Below the pieces are notes generated by a model that ran no database searches, was not told the origin of the DNA, and worked only from the letters and a program-made list of their open reading frames with translations. This document shows positions 54,134-64,000 of a stretch of DNA of 64,000 nt, in pieces. The stretch is from the NCBI GenBank assembly GCA_003963115.1, contig RXJQ01000008.1, positions 124,001 to 188,000 on the forward strand. The letters run 5' to 3'. The first letter of the stretch is position 1; every line of letters begins with the position of its first letter. The stretch comes from Burkholderiales bacterium. Its GTDB lineage: Bacteria > Pseudomonadota > Gammaproteobacteria > Burkholderiales > Burkholderiaceae_C. Position numbers and translations under genes: made by a program.

Positions 54134-54835
54134 GTGAGTCACGCCAACAAGCCACCCGCCAACACGACGCTGCGCGACTTTGCTGACCTCAAGCGCGCAC
54201 TCAACAAGGCTGCCAAGGAGGCAGCCGCTCGTGCTGAGCAAGAGAAGGCCGAGCGCGCCAAGCGCGATGCGACCCAGCGCGCCAAAGAGGCTGATGGCGC
54301 CTTGTTCAAGCGCGCCGTGGGCGAGGTGCAGTCTTTGCCGGACAAAGGCCGCGTGCATCACCAGCCGGCGCGTCCTCAGCCGGTGGCAGCACGCCGTCAG
54401 CTAGACGAGCAGGCTGTGCTGCAGGAATCCCTGTCGGACGAATTCGACGTGGAAAGCCTGCTGGAAACCGATGAGAGCCTGTCCTGGCGCCGCCCCGAGC
54501 TGGGCCTGGACGTGGTGCGCAAGCTGCGTCGGGGTGTGTGGGCTTTGCAAGCCGAGCTGGACCTGCACGGACTGCGCACCGATGAAGCCCGCGAACAAAT
54601 CTCGTCCTTCCTGCGTGAAGCCCAGCTCAAGGGCCTGCGCTGCGTGCGCATCGTGCATGGCAAGGGCCTGGGCTCGCCAGGCCGTCAACCCGTGTTGAAA
54701 GACAAGGTCAAGCGCTGGCTGGTGCAAAGCGAACGCGTGCTCGCCTTCGTGCAGGCCCGTGCCGATGAAGGCGGCGTGGGTGCCCTGGTGGTGCTGCTCC
54801 AGACCGGCAAGACGGGCTCATCGGCCATCGGCTGA
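54134..54835 (+). CDS. Smr-domain protein
   Basis: A 233-residue protein with a charged, coiled-coil-like N-terminus (AAKEAAARAEQEKAERAKRD) and a C-terminal Smr (MutS2-type) domain. ELDLHGLRTDEAREQISSFL has the DLHG motif and VRIVHGKGLGSPG the HGKG motif of Smr nucleases. Smr proteins nick DNA or cut RNA, for example at stalled ribosomes. The start is uncertain: GTG 54134 is preferred (SHANKPPANTTLRDF), while a TTG at 54065 would extend it. Downstream of radC on the same strand, 85 bases apart. Confidence 0.88.
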   Translation: MSHANKPPANTTLRDFADLKRALNKAAKEAAARAEQEKAERAKRDATQRAKEADGALFKRAVGEVQSLPDKGRVHHQPARPQPVAARRQLDEQAVLQESLSDEFDVESLLETDESLSWRRPELGLDVVRKLRRGVWALQAELDLHGLRTDEAREQISSFLREAQLKGLRCVRIVHGKGLGSPGRQPVLKDKVKRWLVQSERVLAFVQARADEGGVGALVVLLQTGKTGSSAIG

Positions 54836-54856
54836 CCACAGGCATAGACCGCAGCT

Positions 54857-55279
54857 TCAACCGCCCTTGTTGCGCATCCAGTCGGCCGTCTGGAAGAAGG
54901 CCTGGTGCAGACGAGCCGATAGGTGCGGGTCAACCTCCAGCTCGTTCATCGCCTGCATCATGCAAGCCAGCCACTGGTCGCGCTCCTTGATGCCAATGGC
55001 GAACGGCAGATGCCGCGCACGCAAACGCGGATGACCAAAGCGCTCGATGTAGAGACTGGGTCCGCCCAGCCAGCCGCAGAGGAACCAGAAGAGCTTGTCG
55101 CGCGCATCGTGCAGGCTGTTGCCGTGAACGTGTCGCAAGTCGGCATAGGCCGGCTCCAGGTCCATCAGGTCGTAGAAGCGGTCCACCAGGGCGCGCACGC
55201 GCGCTTCGCCACCCAGCAGCTCATAGGCCGTGGGCGCGTTGGGGTCAACGTCGTCGGGGTCTTGATCCGTTTGTGCCAT
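54857..55279 (-). CDS. Group II truncated hemoglobin
   Basis: A 140-residue 2-over-2 globin of the trHbII family. TAYELLGGEARVRALVDRFY begins helix A/B, GWLGGPSLYIERFGHPRLRA and RHLPFAIG hold the proximal heme region, and WLACMMQAMNEL forms helix G. These bind heme and O2/NO, often aiding NO or peroxide tolerance. No operon partner is apparent; it lies between the convergent Smr gene and the FlhG-like gene. Confidence 0.94.
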   Translation of the reverse strand: MAQTDQDPDDVDPNAPTAYELLGGEARVRALVDRFYDLMDLEPAYADLRHVHGNSLHDARDKLFWFLCGWLGGPSLYIERFGHPRLRARHLPFAIGIKERDQWLACMMQAMNELEVDPHLSARLHQAFFQTADWMRNKGG

Positions 55280-55303
55280 GGCGGCACTGTAATGCAGGGC
55301 GAA

Positions 55304-56116
55304 TCAGCTGCGGGCCAGCAGGCGCGTGGCCACTTGCACCACGCCTTGTGATGCGGCGCAGCCCGGGTGCAGTTCCAGCAGCAGCTGGCGCTTTTGCACG
55401 GCTTCGCGCACGCTGGAATCCAAGGGGATGTCGCCCAGGTAGCTCAGCTTGGGCGCAACGCCACTGGTGCTTTGCACGAAGCGCTCAACCACCTGCTGAA
55501 GCTGGTTGCAGATGGTACGGCCATCGCCGGGGCGTGCCACCTGGTTGACCACCAGGTGCAGGTGCTCACGCGACTGCTGCGTGGACAGCACCTTGATGGT
55601 CGCGTAGGCATCGGTCATGGACGTGGGTTCGGGCGTGGCCAGCACGATGACTTCGTGGGCCATGGAGACGGCATACAGCACCACGTCGGAGATGCCCGCG
55701 CCAGTGTCGATCAGCACCACGTCAAAGCGCGGCTTGACCGATTCGAAAATGGTGTTGAGCTGGTCGCGCACCTCGGGCGTCAGGCGCGAGTACTCGACCA
55801 GGCCGGAACCCGCCAGCAGCACTGAGAAGCCACCGGGTGCTGGCAGGATGGCCTCTTCCAGTTGCGCCTTGCCCGTGAACACATCATGCAATGTGATCTT
55901 GGGATAGAGGTTGAGCACCACGTCCAGATTGGCCAGCCCCAGGTCAGCATCCAGCACCAGAACCTTCAGGCCTTGACGACTGAGCGCAGCCGCCAGGTTG
56001 GCACTGAAGAAGGTTTTACCCACCCCACCCTTGCCACTGGTGATCGCCAGCGTTCGGGCTAGCCGGGCTGTGGTTGCGGGGGTGGAGGTTTCTGGTGCAG
56101 ACATGGACGCCATCAT
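55304..56116 (-). CDS. FlhG/YlxH-like MinD-family ATPase
   Basis: P-loop ATPase of 270 residues in the MinD/ParA superfamily. It has a deviant Walker A ITSGKGGVGKT (about 26-36), DADLGLANLDVVLNL as switch I, and DVVLIDTGAG as Walker B. DVVLNLYPKITLHDVF is characteristic of FlhG, which limits flagellar number and position. ATG 56116 overlaps the GGDEF stop as ATGA, so both proteins should be made together. No flhF lies in the window, so whether it serves flagella or another polar structure is open; the nearby chemotaxis genes favour motility. Confidence 0.85.
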   Translation of the reverse strand: MMASMSAPETSTPATTARLARTLAITSGKGGVGKTFFSANLAAALSRQGLKVLVLDADLGLANLDVVLNLYPKITLHDVFTGKAQLEEAILPAPGGFSVLLAGSGLVEYSRLTPEVRDQLNTIFESVKPRFDVVLIDTGAGISDVVLYAVSMAHEVIVLATPEPTSMTDAYATIKVLSTQQSREHLHLVVNQVARPGDGRTICNQLQQVVERFVQSTSGVAPKLSYLGDIPLDSSVREAVQKRQLLLELHPGCAASQGVVQVATRLLARS

Positions 56117-56871
56117 TCCGTGGTTTTCGGCACGGAGTGATCCGTACCTGAGTCCGAAATTGGGTCAAATTGCCCGAAGCCTGAAAACAGCATGCCCTTC
56201 TCTTCGGCGCTGACGATGGTCAGCGGCGGCATGTCCAGACATGTGCGGTTCCGTCCCTCGGTTTTGGCCCGGTACAACTGCTGGTCGGCGCGCTCGCACC
56301 AGAACGTGGGCGAGGAGCGCACCCATTGTGGCGCGAAGGCGCCGCCAATGCTCACGGTCACACTCAATTGCTGCCCCCCGACAATGGCTACAGGCCGCGC
56401 TGCCACCTTCTGGCGGATGCGCTCGGAGACGGTCTGACCGAAGGCCGGTGGGCAATTGGGCAGGATGATGGCGAACTCTTCGCCACCGATGCGCGCTACC
56501 AGGTCCATGGGGCGGACACAGTCTTGCAGGCAGGCCGCCACGGATTTGATGACCTCGTCACCCGCGGCATGGCCCCAGGTGTCGTTGACGCGCTTGAAGT
56601 GGTCGATGTCGGCCATCAGCAGCAGGGCCGGCTCGCCGATACGGGCGACGCGGTCGACTTCGCGGGCGATGGCGGCGTCGAACTGACGGCGATTGGCCAG
56701 CCCGGTCAGGGCATCGCGACTGGAGAGATCGCACAAGCCATCGATCACGGCTTGCAGCCAGGGCTCGGTGCCGGGCTCCAGATCCGCAGGCGACTCCCAG
56801 CCGGCTTGCACAAGCAACGACAGGGCCTTGCCCAGATGCAAACTGCTGTCGTCGCCAAGCTTGACGTTCAA
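56113..56871 (-). CDS. GGDEF diguanylate cyclase
   Basis: A 252-residue soluble protein whose GGDEF domain occupies about residues 50-215. The active motif is GGEEF, DIDHFKRVNDTWGHAAGDE is the substrate region, and RxxD (RPMD) lies five residues before GGEEF, forming an inhibitory I-site. So it probably makes c-di-GMP with product feedback. The 50-residue N-terminus has no clear sensor domain. The only plausible start is TTG 56871, without a strong ribosome-binding site. It is operonic with the FlhG-like gene and divergent from cheR. Confidence 0.9.
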   Translation of the reverse strand: MNVKLGDDSSLHLGKALSLLVQAGWESPADLEPGTEPWLQAVIDGLCDLSSRDALTGLANRRQFDAAIAREVDRVARIGEPALLLMADIDHFKRVNDTWGHAAGDEVIKSVAACLQDCVRPMDLVARIGGEEFAIILPNCPPAFGQTVSERIRQKVAARPVAIVGGQQLSVTVSIGGAFAPQWVRSSPTFWCERADQQLYRAKTEGRNRTCLDMPPLTIVSAEEKGMLFSGFGQFDPISDSGTDHSVPKTTE

Positions 56872-57115
56872 AGACGCAAATGCGGAGTCCTGCGAAACGA
56901 TGGCACTGCTCCAGTTATAGCGAATAAATCACTGCGCGGTAGTCTAACAGTCTTGTTACACCTTAAGGCAAGAGAAAACGGCATATCCGTGTCTTACTGC
57001 CCACGTTCACGGAAAACGTCCTGCGGGCAGACTGGGGCTCAAGCTTGTCCGCAATCTTGTCGATATGTCAGAACAGGCCGAAACGGCCCTGCGTTGACCT
57101 TTTGTGATCAGACCC

Positions 57116-57961
57116 ATGAGCCAAGCAGCAGCGGATACCATTAACCTGGTCTCGGACCGCGAGTTCGACTTCAACCCTCGTGACTTCGCGAGGGTCCGTT
57201 CGCTCATTTATGAGCGCGCCGGCATCAGCCTGCACGAGGGAAAGCAGGCCATGGTCTACAGCCGCCTGTCGCGCCGTCTGCGCGAGACCGGCCACGGCTC
57301 CTTCGAGAACTACCTGAGGTGGCTGGAAAGCGGCACAGCCTCGCAGCAGGAGTGGCAGGAGTTCGTCAACTGCCTGACCACCAACCTCACCTCCTTCTTT
57401 CGCGAAGAACACCACTTCCATTCGCTGTCCGAGTGGCTGCGCGCCCGTGGCTCGCAACCGACCCGCATCTGGTGCTGCGCGGCCTCGACCGGCGAAGAGC
57501 CTTATTCGCTGGCCATGACCGTGGCCGATGCCTGGGGGCTGCATGCCCCGGTCAAGATCGTCGCCAGCGACATCGACACCAATGTGCTGGCCACCGCCTC
57601 GCGCGGCGTGTACGACGCCAACTCGCGTGGACTGAACCAGCAGCATCTGCGCAATTACTTTCTGCGCGGCAAGGGTGGCAATGCCGGCAGCATCCGCATC
57701 AAGCCCGAACTCTCTCGCATGATCGAGTTCCGCCCCTTCAACCTGATGCAGACCAGCTGGCAGCTGGGTGAACCGTTCGACATCGTCTTCTGTCGCAACG
57801 TGATGATCTATTTCGATGCGCCGACGCAGCGCAAGGTGCTGGAACGCATCCACGGCGTCATGAAACCCAAGGGCCTGCTGTTCGTGGGGCACTCGGAGAA
57901 TTTCACGGAGTCACGCGACCTGTTCTCGCTCAAGGGCAAGACGGTCTATGACAAGGTTTGA
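57116..57961 (+). CDS. cheR: Chemoreceptor methyltransferase CheR
   Basis: SAM-dependent methyltransferase that methylates glutamates of chemoreceptors. 281 residues. The N-terminal helical domain (DFARVRSLIYERAGISL) precedes the Rossmann domain with NLTSFFREEHHFH, WCCAASTGEEPYSLAM (SAM loop), ASDIDTNVL and FCRNVMIYF. ATG 57116 chosen; an in-frame GTG lies four codons upstream. First gene of a cheR-cheD-cheB block; the 244-base gap upstream separates it from the divergent GGDEF gene. Confidence 0.95.
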   Translation: MSQAAADTINLVSDREFDFNPRDFARVRSLIYERAGISLHEGKQAMVYSRLSRRLRETGHGSFENYLRWLESGTASQQEWQEFVNCLTTNLTSFFREEHHFHSLSEWLRARGSQPTRIWCCAASTGEEPYSLAMTVADAWGLHAPVKIVASDIDTNVLATASRGVYDANSRGLNQQHLRNYFLRGKGGNAGSIRIKPELSRMIEFRPFNLMQTSWQLGEPFDIVFCRNVMIYFDAPTQRKVLERIHGVMKPKGLLFVGHSENFTESRDLFSLKGKTVYDKV

Positions 57962-57987
57962 CGCCAACAGGTGAGCAAGGACCCTCG

Positions 57988-58701
57988 ATGATGAGCAGCC
58001 AACCCATGGGCACCGTAAGAGGTGGCACGCCGCCACCCACTGCGCCCAGCCTCGCCTCGGCGCCGGCCATCGGTCAGCGGACCGACCGCCTGACCAAGCT
58101 CAAGGCCCGCGTGACCAAGCCCGGTGAAGCCTCCTTCTTCTTCTATGACGCGCACTTCAAGTCCGAGGCCGTCAAGATCCTGCCCGGCGAATACTTCGTC
58201 TACAACGAAGACCTGCTGATCATGACCACGCTGGGCTCGTGCATCGCCACCTGCCTGTGGGACCGCCAGGCCAAGGTCGGCGGGATGAACCACTTCATGC
58301 TGCCCGACAACGGTGGCAGCGGCGCGGACTCGGGCCGCTACGGCTCCTACGCGATGGAGTTGCTGATCAACGAGCTGCTCAAGCTGGGTGCATCGCGCCT
58401 GACGCTGGAGGCCAAGGTCTTCGGCGGCGGTGCGGTGATCAGCGGCATGAACAGCATCAACGTGGGCGAGCGCAACACCGCCTTCGTGATGGACTATCTC
58501 AAGACTGAACGCATCCCCGTGGTGTCCAAGGACGTGCTGGAAATCTACCCGCGCAAGGTGTGCTTCCTGCCCTTCAGCGGCAAGGCCATGGTCAAGCGTC
58601 TGGCCCCGACCAATCCGGAAGCCATCGTTCAGCAGGAACGCATGGCAGCCCAGAAGGTGGCACCCGTCAGCACCGGCGGCGGCTCCATCGATCTGTTCTG
58701 A
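57988..58701 (+). CDS. cheD: Chemoreceptor glutamine deamidase CheD
   Basis: Deamidates receptor glutamines to glutamates. 237 residues. After a Pro/Ala-rich N-terminus of about 45 residues come [20 protein letters not shown] and [10 protein letters not shown], which contain the catalytic Thr, Cys and His of Che[21 protein letters not shown] is also typical. AAGGA lies before ATG 57988; a second Met follows directly. It sits between cheR (26 bases) and cheB (17 bases), so the three act as one unit. Confidence 0.95.
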   Translation: MMSSQPMGTVRGGTPPPTAPSLASAPAIGQRTDRLTKLKARVTKPGEASFFFYDAHFKSEAVKILPGEYFVYNEDLLIMTTLGSCIATCLWDRQAKVGGMNHFMLPDNGGSGADSGRYGSYAMELLINELLKLGASRLTLEAKVFGGGAVISGMNSINVGERNTAFVMDYLKTERIPVVSKDVLEIYPRKVCFLPFSGKAMVKRLAPTNPEAIVQQERMAAQKVAPVSTGGGSIDLF

Positions 58702-58718
58702 ACCCAAGGGAGAGAAAG

Positions 58719-59828
58719 ATGGCCAAGACCCGAGTGATCGTTGTAGACGACTCCGCGCTGGTTCGCAGCATGCTCACCGAGATCATCAACCGCCAGAGCG
58801 ACATGGAATGCATCGGCGCCGCGGCCGACCCGCTGGTGGCCCGCGAGATGATCCGCAACATGAACCCCGATGTGATCACGCTGGACGTGGAGATGCCCCG
58901 CATGGACGGCATCGACTTCCTGTCCAAGCTGATGCGCCTGCGGCCCATGCCGGTGGTGATGGTGTCGACGCTGACCGAGCGCGGCGCCGACGTCACGCTC
59001 AAGGCCCTGGAGCTCGGTGCCATCGACTTCGTGGCCAAGCCCAAGATCGGTGTGGCCGATGGCTTGAAGCAACTGGCCAATGACATCACCGACAAGATCC
59101 GCGTGGCGTCCAAGGCCCGTATCCATCGCCTGCCCTCGGCGCCTGCTGCAACCGGCGCCGTTACCACTGGCACGGGTGCCACCAGCAAGCCTGCCGCACC
59201 CCTTGTGTCGGCCAGCCTGGGCCGGCTGTCCACCGAGAAGATCATCTTCATCGGTGCCTCCACCGGCGGCACGGAAGCCACCAAGGAAGTGCTGATCACG
59301 CTGCCCGCAGACTCACCCGCCGTGGTCATCACGCAGCACATGCCGCCCGGCTTCACGCGCAGCTACGCGGCCCGTCTGGATGGGCTGTGCAAGATCAGCG
59401 TGAAGGAGGCCAGCGATGGCGAGCGCATCCTGCCCGGTCACGCCTACATCGCACCCGGCGGCATGCACCTGAGCGTGGAGCGCTCGGGCGCCAACTACAT
59501 CGCCCGTGTGCAGGATGGCGACCCCGTCAACCGCCACAAGCCCAGTGTGGAGGTGCTGTTCAGGTCAGCGGCCCGCACGGTGGGGCCCAATGCCATCGGC
59601 GTGATGCTGACAGGCATGGGTGCCGACGGGGCCAAGGCCATGCGCGAAATGAAAGACGCCGGGGCCTACTGCGTGGCCCAGGACGAGGCCAGTTGCGTGG
59701 TCTTCGGCATGCCGCGTGAGGCCATTGCCGCAGGTGCTGTCAACGAGGTACTGCCACTGGGCAAGATCACCAGCCACCTGATGGATCACCTGCGCGCCAC
59801 GGTGGGCCAGGCGCTCAGCCGCGTCTGA
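58719..59828 (+). CDS. cheB: Chemotaxis methylesterase/deamidase CheB
   Basis: Two-domain response regulator and receptor methylesterase, 369 residues. The receiver domain has [11 protein letters not shown] and phospho-acceptor Asp56 ([12 protein letters not shown]). A Thr/Ala/Pro-rich linker (about 140-170) joins the esterase domain, where Ser181 (GASTGG), His207 (TQHMPPGF) and Asp303 (GMGADG) form the catalytic triad. AAGGGAGAG precedes ATG 58719. Together with CheR it sets the methylation level of chemoreceptors. The rest of the chemotaxis genes are presumably to the left in the genome or elsewhere. Confidence 0.97.
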   Translation: MAKTRVIVVDDSALVRSMLTEIINRQSDMECIGAAADPLVAREMIRNMNPDVITLDVEMPRMDGIDFLSKLMRLRPMPVVMVSTLTERGADVTLKALELGAIDFVAKPKIGVADGLKQLANDITDKIRVASKARIHRLPSAPAATGAVTTGTGATSKPAAPLVSASLGRLSTEKIIFIGASTGGTEATKEVLITLPADSPAVVITQHMPPGFTRSYAARLDGLCKISVKEASDGERILPGHAYIAPGGMHLSVERSGANYIARVQDGDPVNRHKPSVEVLFRSAARTVGPNAIGVMLTGMGADGAKAMREMKDAGAYCVAQDEASCVVFGMPREAIAAGAVNEVLPLGKITSHLMDHLRATVGQALSRV

Positions 59829-59837
59829 TCTTGGTAC

Positions 59838-59856
59838 CAGCCTGAGTACAGGCTTT
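59838..59856. terminator. Weak hairpin between convergent cheB and patatin genes
   Basis: AGCCTG-AGTA-CAGGCT followed by TTTG forms a 6-bp stem 10 bases after the cheB stop. It may act as a terminator, but the T tract is short. Confidence 0.35.
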
Positions 59857-59858
59857 GC

Positions 59859-62141
59859 TCAAGGCCGGCCCACGAAGAGCATGATGGTCGGCCCCACGAT
59901 GGGGCTGTTGACGATGGCGGCGTAGACCGGCCCGAACGCCGTGTCTGCGCCCAGGTACAGGCTCATGCCGGTGCGCTTCTTGCCGCGGCCGATGTCCTCG
60001 GGCTTGTCCCAGGCGTTGCCGACCTCGAAGCTACTCCCAAGGAACAGGCCGCGCGTGAGCGCCATGTCGGTCAGGCGAAGCTGGTAGCCCAATCTCAGCA
60101 GGGCGATCTGCTGGCCGCTGACCTGGAAGGGCGCATAGCCCGAGAGCTGCTGGAAGCCGCCCAGGCCATAACGCGGGATGTCCGGGCTGACGCCATCCGA
60201 CATGCCCAGCCTGGCGCCGATGTTGAATGTATGCAGGCCCCATGTGTGCACGGTCTGGCCTTGCAGTTCGAGATGCCGCACACGGCCTTCTGGCCCGATC
60301 GAATCGCCGCGCTGCACTGTGTGGCCCTGCATCCAGTTGGCCTCCAAACGCCAGCCATGCGTGGGGAAGAAGGCGTGGTCGAGCTGATCGAACACGGCTT
60401 TGAGGTGCCAGCCTTGCTCGCGCCAGCGTGCCACCTTGCTCGCCTCCAATCCGCTGCGCGTGGACACGAAATCCGACGACAGCAAGTTGGGCGCATCACG
60501 CCAGGCCTCGTCCACCAGACCCAGGCGGATCTCGCCCAGCTCACGCCAGTTGGCACCCACATCGAGGTTGTAGCTGGTGACGCTGCGGTCGATCTCGGCG
60601 GACAGATCGCCGACGGGGTCGACGTAGTAAGACAGCGTGCGGCGCTGCGTGAGCACGCCCCCCGACATGAAGCCACTGAGCCCATCGGGCAGTCGCCAGT
60701 TGGTGGGCCGGTAGAGCTCGGTACCCAGTGCTGGCGAGGTACCCAGGCGAATGAAGTTGCGCCACTCGGTGCCGGCGCTGTCCAGCCAGTGGCGGTTGTG
60801 GGCCAGCTTGAGGTTGAAGGAACTGCGCCCTCGGTTGTCAGCACTGAAGTCCAGCCCCATCTGCAGGTAGTCTGGCCCCCATGACTTGTCCTTGAGATCG
60901 AAGACCAGGCCCTCTTGACCTTCGGGTGTGCGCACCAGCCGGTAGTCGGTTCGCTCGTAGTCGCCCGAGGCGGCCAGCACCGTGATGTCGTGCTCGGCCT
61001 TGGCCACGTCGAAGGTCTGGCCGGGCTGGGTTTGCAGGATGTCGGGACGCTCTTCCGGATGGGTGAGCTTGGAGCCCTCGAAGCGCACGAAGCTCAGCGG
61101 CGGTGGCTGGGTCTTGCGCTTGACGCGCTGGGCTTTCCAGGCGGCGTAGTCGGCCTCGCTGAGCTTGAGGTCCTGCATGCGCAGCACCATGGCCTCGGCC
61201 TGCAACTCGCCCAGGGATATGAACTCGGGGGCGCGGTCGAAGTCGGCAGCCGTGAGGCCATCCAGCGTGGGCGCTATCAAGACGTCCTGCGGTGTGAGCG
61301 TGGCCAGGCTCTGGCGCACGTTCTGCTCGGTGAGGATGTTGATCATCTGCGCGGTCACGCCGGTCAGCGAGGACAGGGTCTCGCGCTTGGCCAGTGGCGT
61401 GCCAATGTTGACCACGATGAGACGCTCGGCGCCCAGCTGGCGGGCCACGTCGACCGGCATGTTGTTGACCAGGCCGCCATCGCCCAGGATGTGCCCCTTG
61501 ACCTCGACTGGTGCAAACACGCCCGGCACCGACATGCTGGAGCGCAAGGCCGTGGCCAAGTCACCGTCTTGCAGGGTCACGGCCTGGCCGGTTTCCATGT
61601 CCGTGGCCACCGCGCGGAAAGGCGTGGGCAGGTCGTCGAAGCTCTTGATGTGGCGAGCAGAAAGCGTCAGGCGCCGCAAATGCGATTCCAGCCCTCGGCT
61701 GGACACGGAGCCAATGGGTGCCTTCAGGCCATCCGCACCAATGCCCACTTCGATCAGCGGCGAGACCTCGAAGTCCTGCTCCTTGCGACGCTGAGAGAGC
61801 TCGCGCCGGTCCACCCGGCTGGCAAAGACGTTGTCCCAATCGAGCTTGCGGACCTCGGCCTCGACCTCCTGCGCCGACATGCCGCTGGCATACAGGCCGC
61901 CCACGATCGCGCCCATGGAGGTGCCCGCGATCACGTCCACCGGGATGCGCTCGCGCTCCAGAACCTTGAGCACGCCGACGTGGGCCAGACCGCGCGCACC
62001 ACCACCCGAAAGAACCAGACCGATGCGAGGGCGATGAGGCGTGGTCTCTTTGGAAGGGTTGGAGGTAGCAGCTTGCTGAGCCCGCGCGGGCCAGCTCAAA
62101 GCCATGCACACCAGGATCAACAGAACACGAATGACTTGCAT
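59859..62141 (-). CDS. Patatin-like phospholipase with C-terminal beta-barrel (PlpD-like)
   Basis: Outer-membrane protein of about 760 residues. A signal peptide (ALSWPARAQ) precedes a patatin lipase domain (about 39-290) with the oxyanion loop GGGARG, nucleophile Ser75 in GTSMG and Asp221 in GDGG. A POTRA-like section (about 340-415) and a C-terminal beta-barrel of roughly 350 residues follow, ending in TIMLFVGRP. This architecture is that of PlpD, a type V secretion phospholipase, and of surface-antigen-like proteins. ATG 62141 is preferred to ATG 62162. Whether the lipase is released or stays attached is unknown. Confidence 0.9.
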   Translation of the reverse strand: MQVIRVLLILVCMALSWPARAQQAATSNPSKETTPHRPRIGLVLSGGGARGLAHVGVLKVLERERIPVDVIAGTSMGAIVGGLYASGMSAQEVEAEVRKLDWDNVFASRVDRRELSQRRKEQDFEVSPLIEVGIGADGLKAPIGSVSSRGLESHLRRLTLSARHIKSFDDLPTPFRAVATDMETGQAVTLQDGDLATALRSSMSVPGVFAPVEVKGHILGDGGLVNNMPVDVARQLGAERLIVVNIGTPLAKRETLSSLTGVTAQMINILTEQNVRQSLATLTPQDVLIAPTLDGLTAADFDRAPEFISLGELQAEAMVLRMQDLKLSEADYAAWKAQRVKRKTQPPPLSFVRFEGSKLTHPEERPDILQTQPGQTFDVAKAEHDITVLAASGDYERTDYRLVRTPEGQEGLVFDLKDKSWGPDYLQMGLDFSADNRGRSSFNLKLAHNRHWLDSAGTEWRNFIRLGTSPALGTELYRPTNWRLPDGLSGFMSGGVLTQRRTLSYYVDPVGDLSAEIDRSVTSYNLDVGANWRELGEIRLGLVDEAWRDAPNLLSSDFVSTRSGLEASKVARWREQGWHLKAVFDQLDHAFFPTHGWRLEANWMQGHTVQRGDSIGPEGRVRHLELQGQTVHTWGLHTFNIGARLGMSDGVSPDIPRYGLGGFQQLSGYAPFQVSGQQIALLRLGYQLRLTDMALTRGLFLGSSFEVGNAWDKPEDIGRGKKRTGMSLYLGADTAFGPVYAAIVNSPIVGPTIMLFVGRP

Positions 62142-62271
62142 CCACGCATTGTGCCGCGTCAAAACACACCCACCCTGGCTACGGTGGCAAGGCCTCGGTT
62201 GACATGGATCAGCACAGCCCGCGCGGCTCAGGCGTCAGATAGGCTCTGGTGCTTTGACAGGAGAACACACC

Positions 62272-62439
62272 ATGCAAGCGTGGATCGATTTCTTCACGAC
62301 CGACTACGGTTTGATGAGCTTGGCCGTGATCGCTTTCGTTTTGTTCATGGGCAGCTACTTTGGCTGGTACATCAACAAGCACGTCAAGGAAGACACCGAG
62401 AGGCACGACCGCCTGCTGCGTGAAGCGCGCGGCGGTTGA
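62272..62439 (+). CDS. DUF3149 single-span membrane peptide
   Basis: A 55-residue protein with one transmembrane helix, matching DUF3149: MQAWIDFFTTDYGLMSLAVI at the N-terminus, a glycine-containing helix, then INKHVKEDTERHDRLLREA. An upstream in-frame ATG at 62254 would add six residues; ATG 62272 is the family start. The positively charged tail should be cytoplasmic. The function of the family is unknown. A terminator follows 28 bases after its stop. Confidence 0.85.
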   Translation: MQAWIDFFTTDYGLMSLAVIAFVLFMGSYFGWYINKHVKEDTERHDRLLREARGG

Positions 62440-62466
62440 GCAAGCTATGAAAGGTTGAGCAAAAAG

Positions 62467-62488
62467 AAAAGGGCCCGAAGGCCCTTTT
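62467..62488. terminator. Bidirectional terminator between DUF3149 gene and groL
   Basis: AAAAGGGCC-CGAA-GGCCCTTTT is a perfect 9-bp stem with A and T flanks on both sides, so it can end transcription from the DUF3149 gene and from convergent groL. Confidence 0.9.
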
Positions 62489-62528
62489 CTGTTGGTGCTG
62501 ATGGTCAGCCGGGCTCAAATGCCCATGT

Positions 62529-64000
<1,472 letters not shown>

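Noticed and set aside
56872..57115. Possible sigma-28 promoter upstream of cheR (a TTAAGGC ... GGCATAT arrangement)
   Set aside because: Neither half matches the FliA consensus well and the spacing is off; not strong enough to list.
60915..62423. Long plus-strand open frame opposite the patatin gene
   Set aside because: Same effect: low-complexity, His/Gln/Arg-rich translation against a minus-strand protein with intact catalytic motifs.

Overview
The window looks like chromosomal DNA of a Burkholderiales betaproteobacterium, probably near the Leptothrix/Rubrivivax/Aquabacterium group. The grounds are high GC, GTG and TTG starts, an exosortase-B/EpsI polysaccharide locus, a fkpB-ispH / radC / serS neighbourhood, a HiPIP, a DUF3149 peptide and a cheR-cheD-cheB block. 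This placement is inferred from gene content only; no 16S is present.

Bases 1-36,140 are a large exopolysaccharide (EPS) locus. The left part (1-10.9 kb) holds plus-strand genes for a WcaF-like acetyltransferase, a GT2 glycosyltransferase, an unrecognised protein and a Wzx flippase, plus two minus-strand GT4 genes, a decayed membrane-protein gene and a DUF1800/DUF1501 pair. From 23.1 to 10.9 kb runs a tightly packed minus-strand operon: epsF, epsG, exosortase xrtB (epsH), epsI, three glycosyltransferases, a Wzy-like polymerase candidate and three acyltransferase-3 proteins. From 31.4 to 23.3 kb, also on the minus strand, lie rfbBDAC (dTDP-rhamnose), a LPG_synthase_TM protein, a HAD-UbiA fusion and DprE1/DprE2-like enzymes, which together suggest polyprenyl-phosphate arabinose formation. 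A UDP-glucuronate 4-epimerase, a second DUF1800/DUF1501 pair and UDP-glucose dehydrogenase close the locus. Outer-membrane export, priming transferase and PEP-CTERM substrate genes are not in the window.

Bases 37.5-48.7 kb carry a Cpx-like envelope-stress operon (Spy-like protein, response regulator, histidine kinase) followed by unrelated small loci: an RDD protein, an S1/P1 nuclease, a HiPIP, a YvlD-like membrane protein, a secreted CocE/S15 hydrolase, a DUF4031 protein, a membrane protein and a DUF3761 protein.

Bases 48.9-50.3 kb look acquired or decaying: an IS66 transposase remnant and a Cache-domain gene with a 3' frameshift lie beside the 3' end of a tRNA-Ser(CGA) gene. Housekeeping genes follow (serS, ispH, fkpB, radC, an Smr protein, a truncated hemoglobin), then a FlhG-like ATPase with a diguanylate cyclase, divergent cheR-cheD-cheB, a patatin/beta-barrel protein, a DUF3149 peptide and most of groL.

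The most unusual feature is the pair of paralogous two-gene DUF1800 (lipoprotein) / DUF1501 (Tat-exported) modules inside the EPS locus. One of them has, upstream, a C-rich/G-rich palindrome that recurs upstream of epsF.
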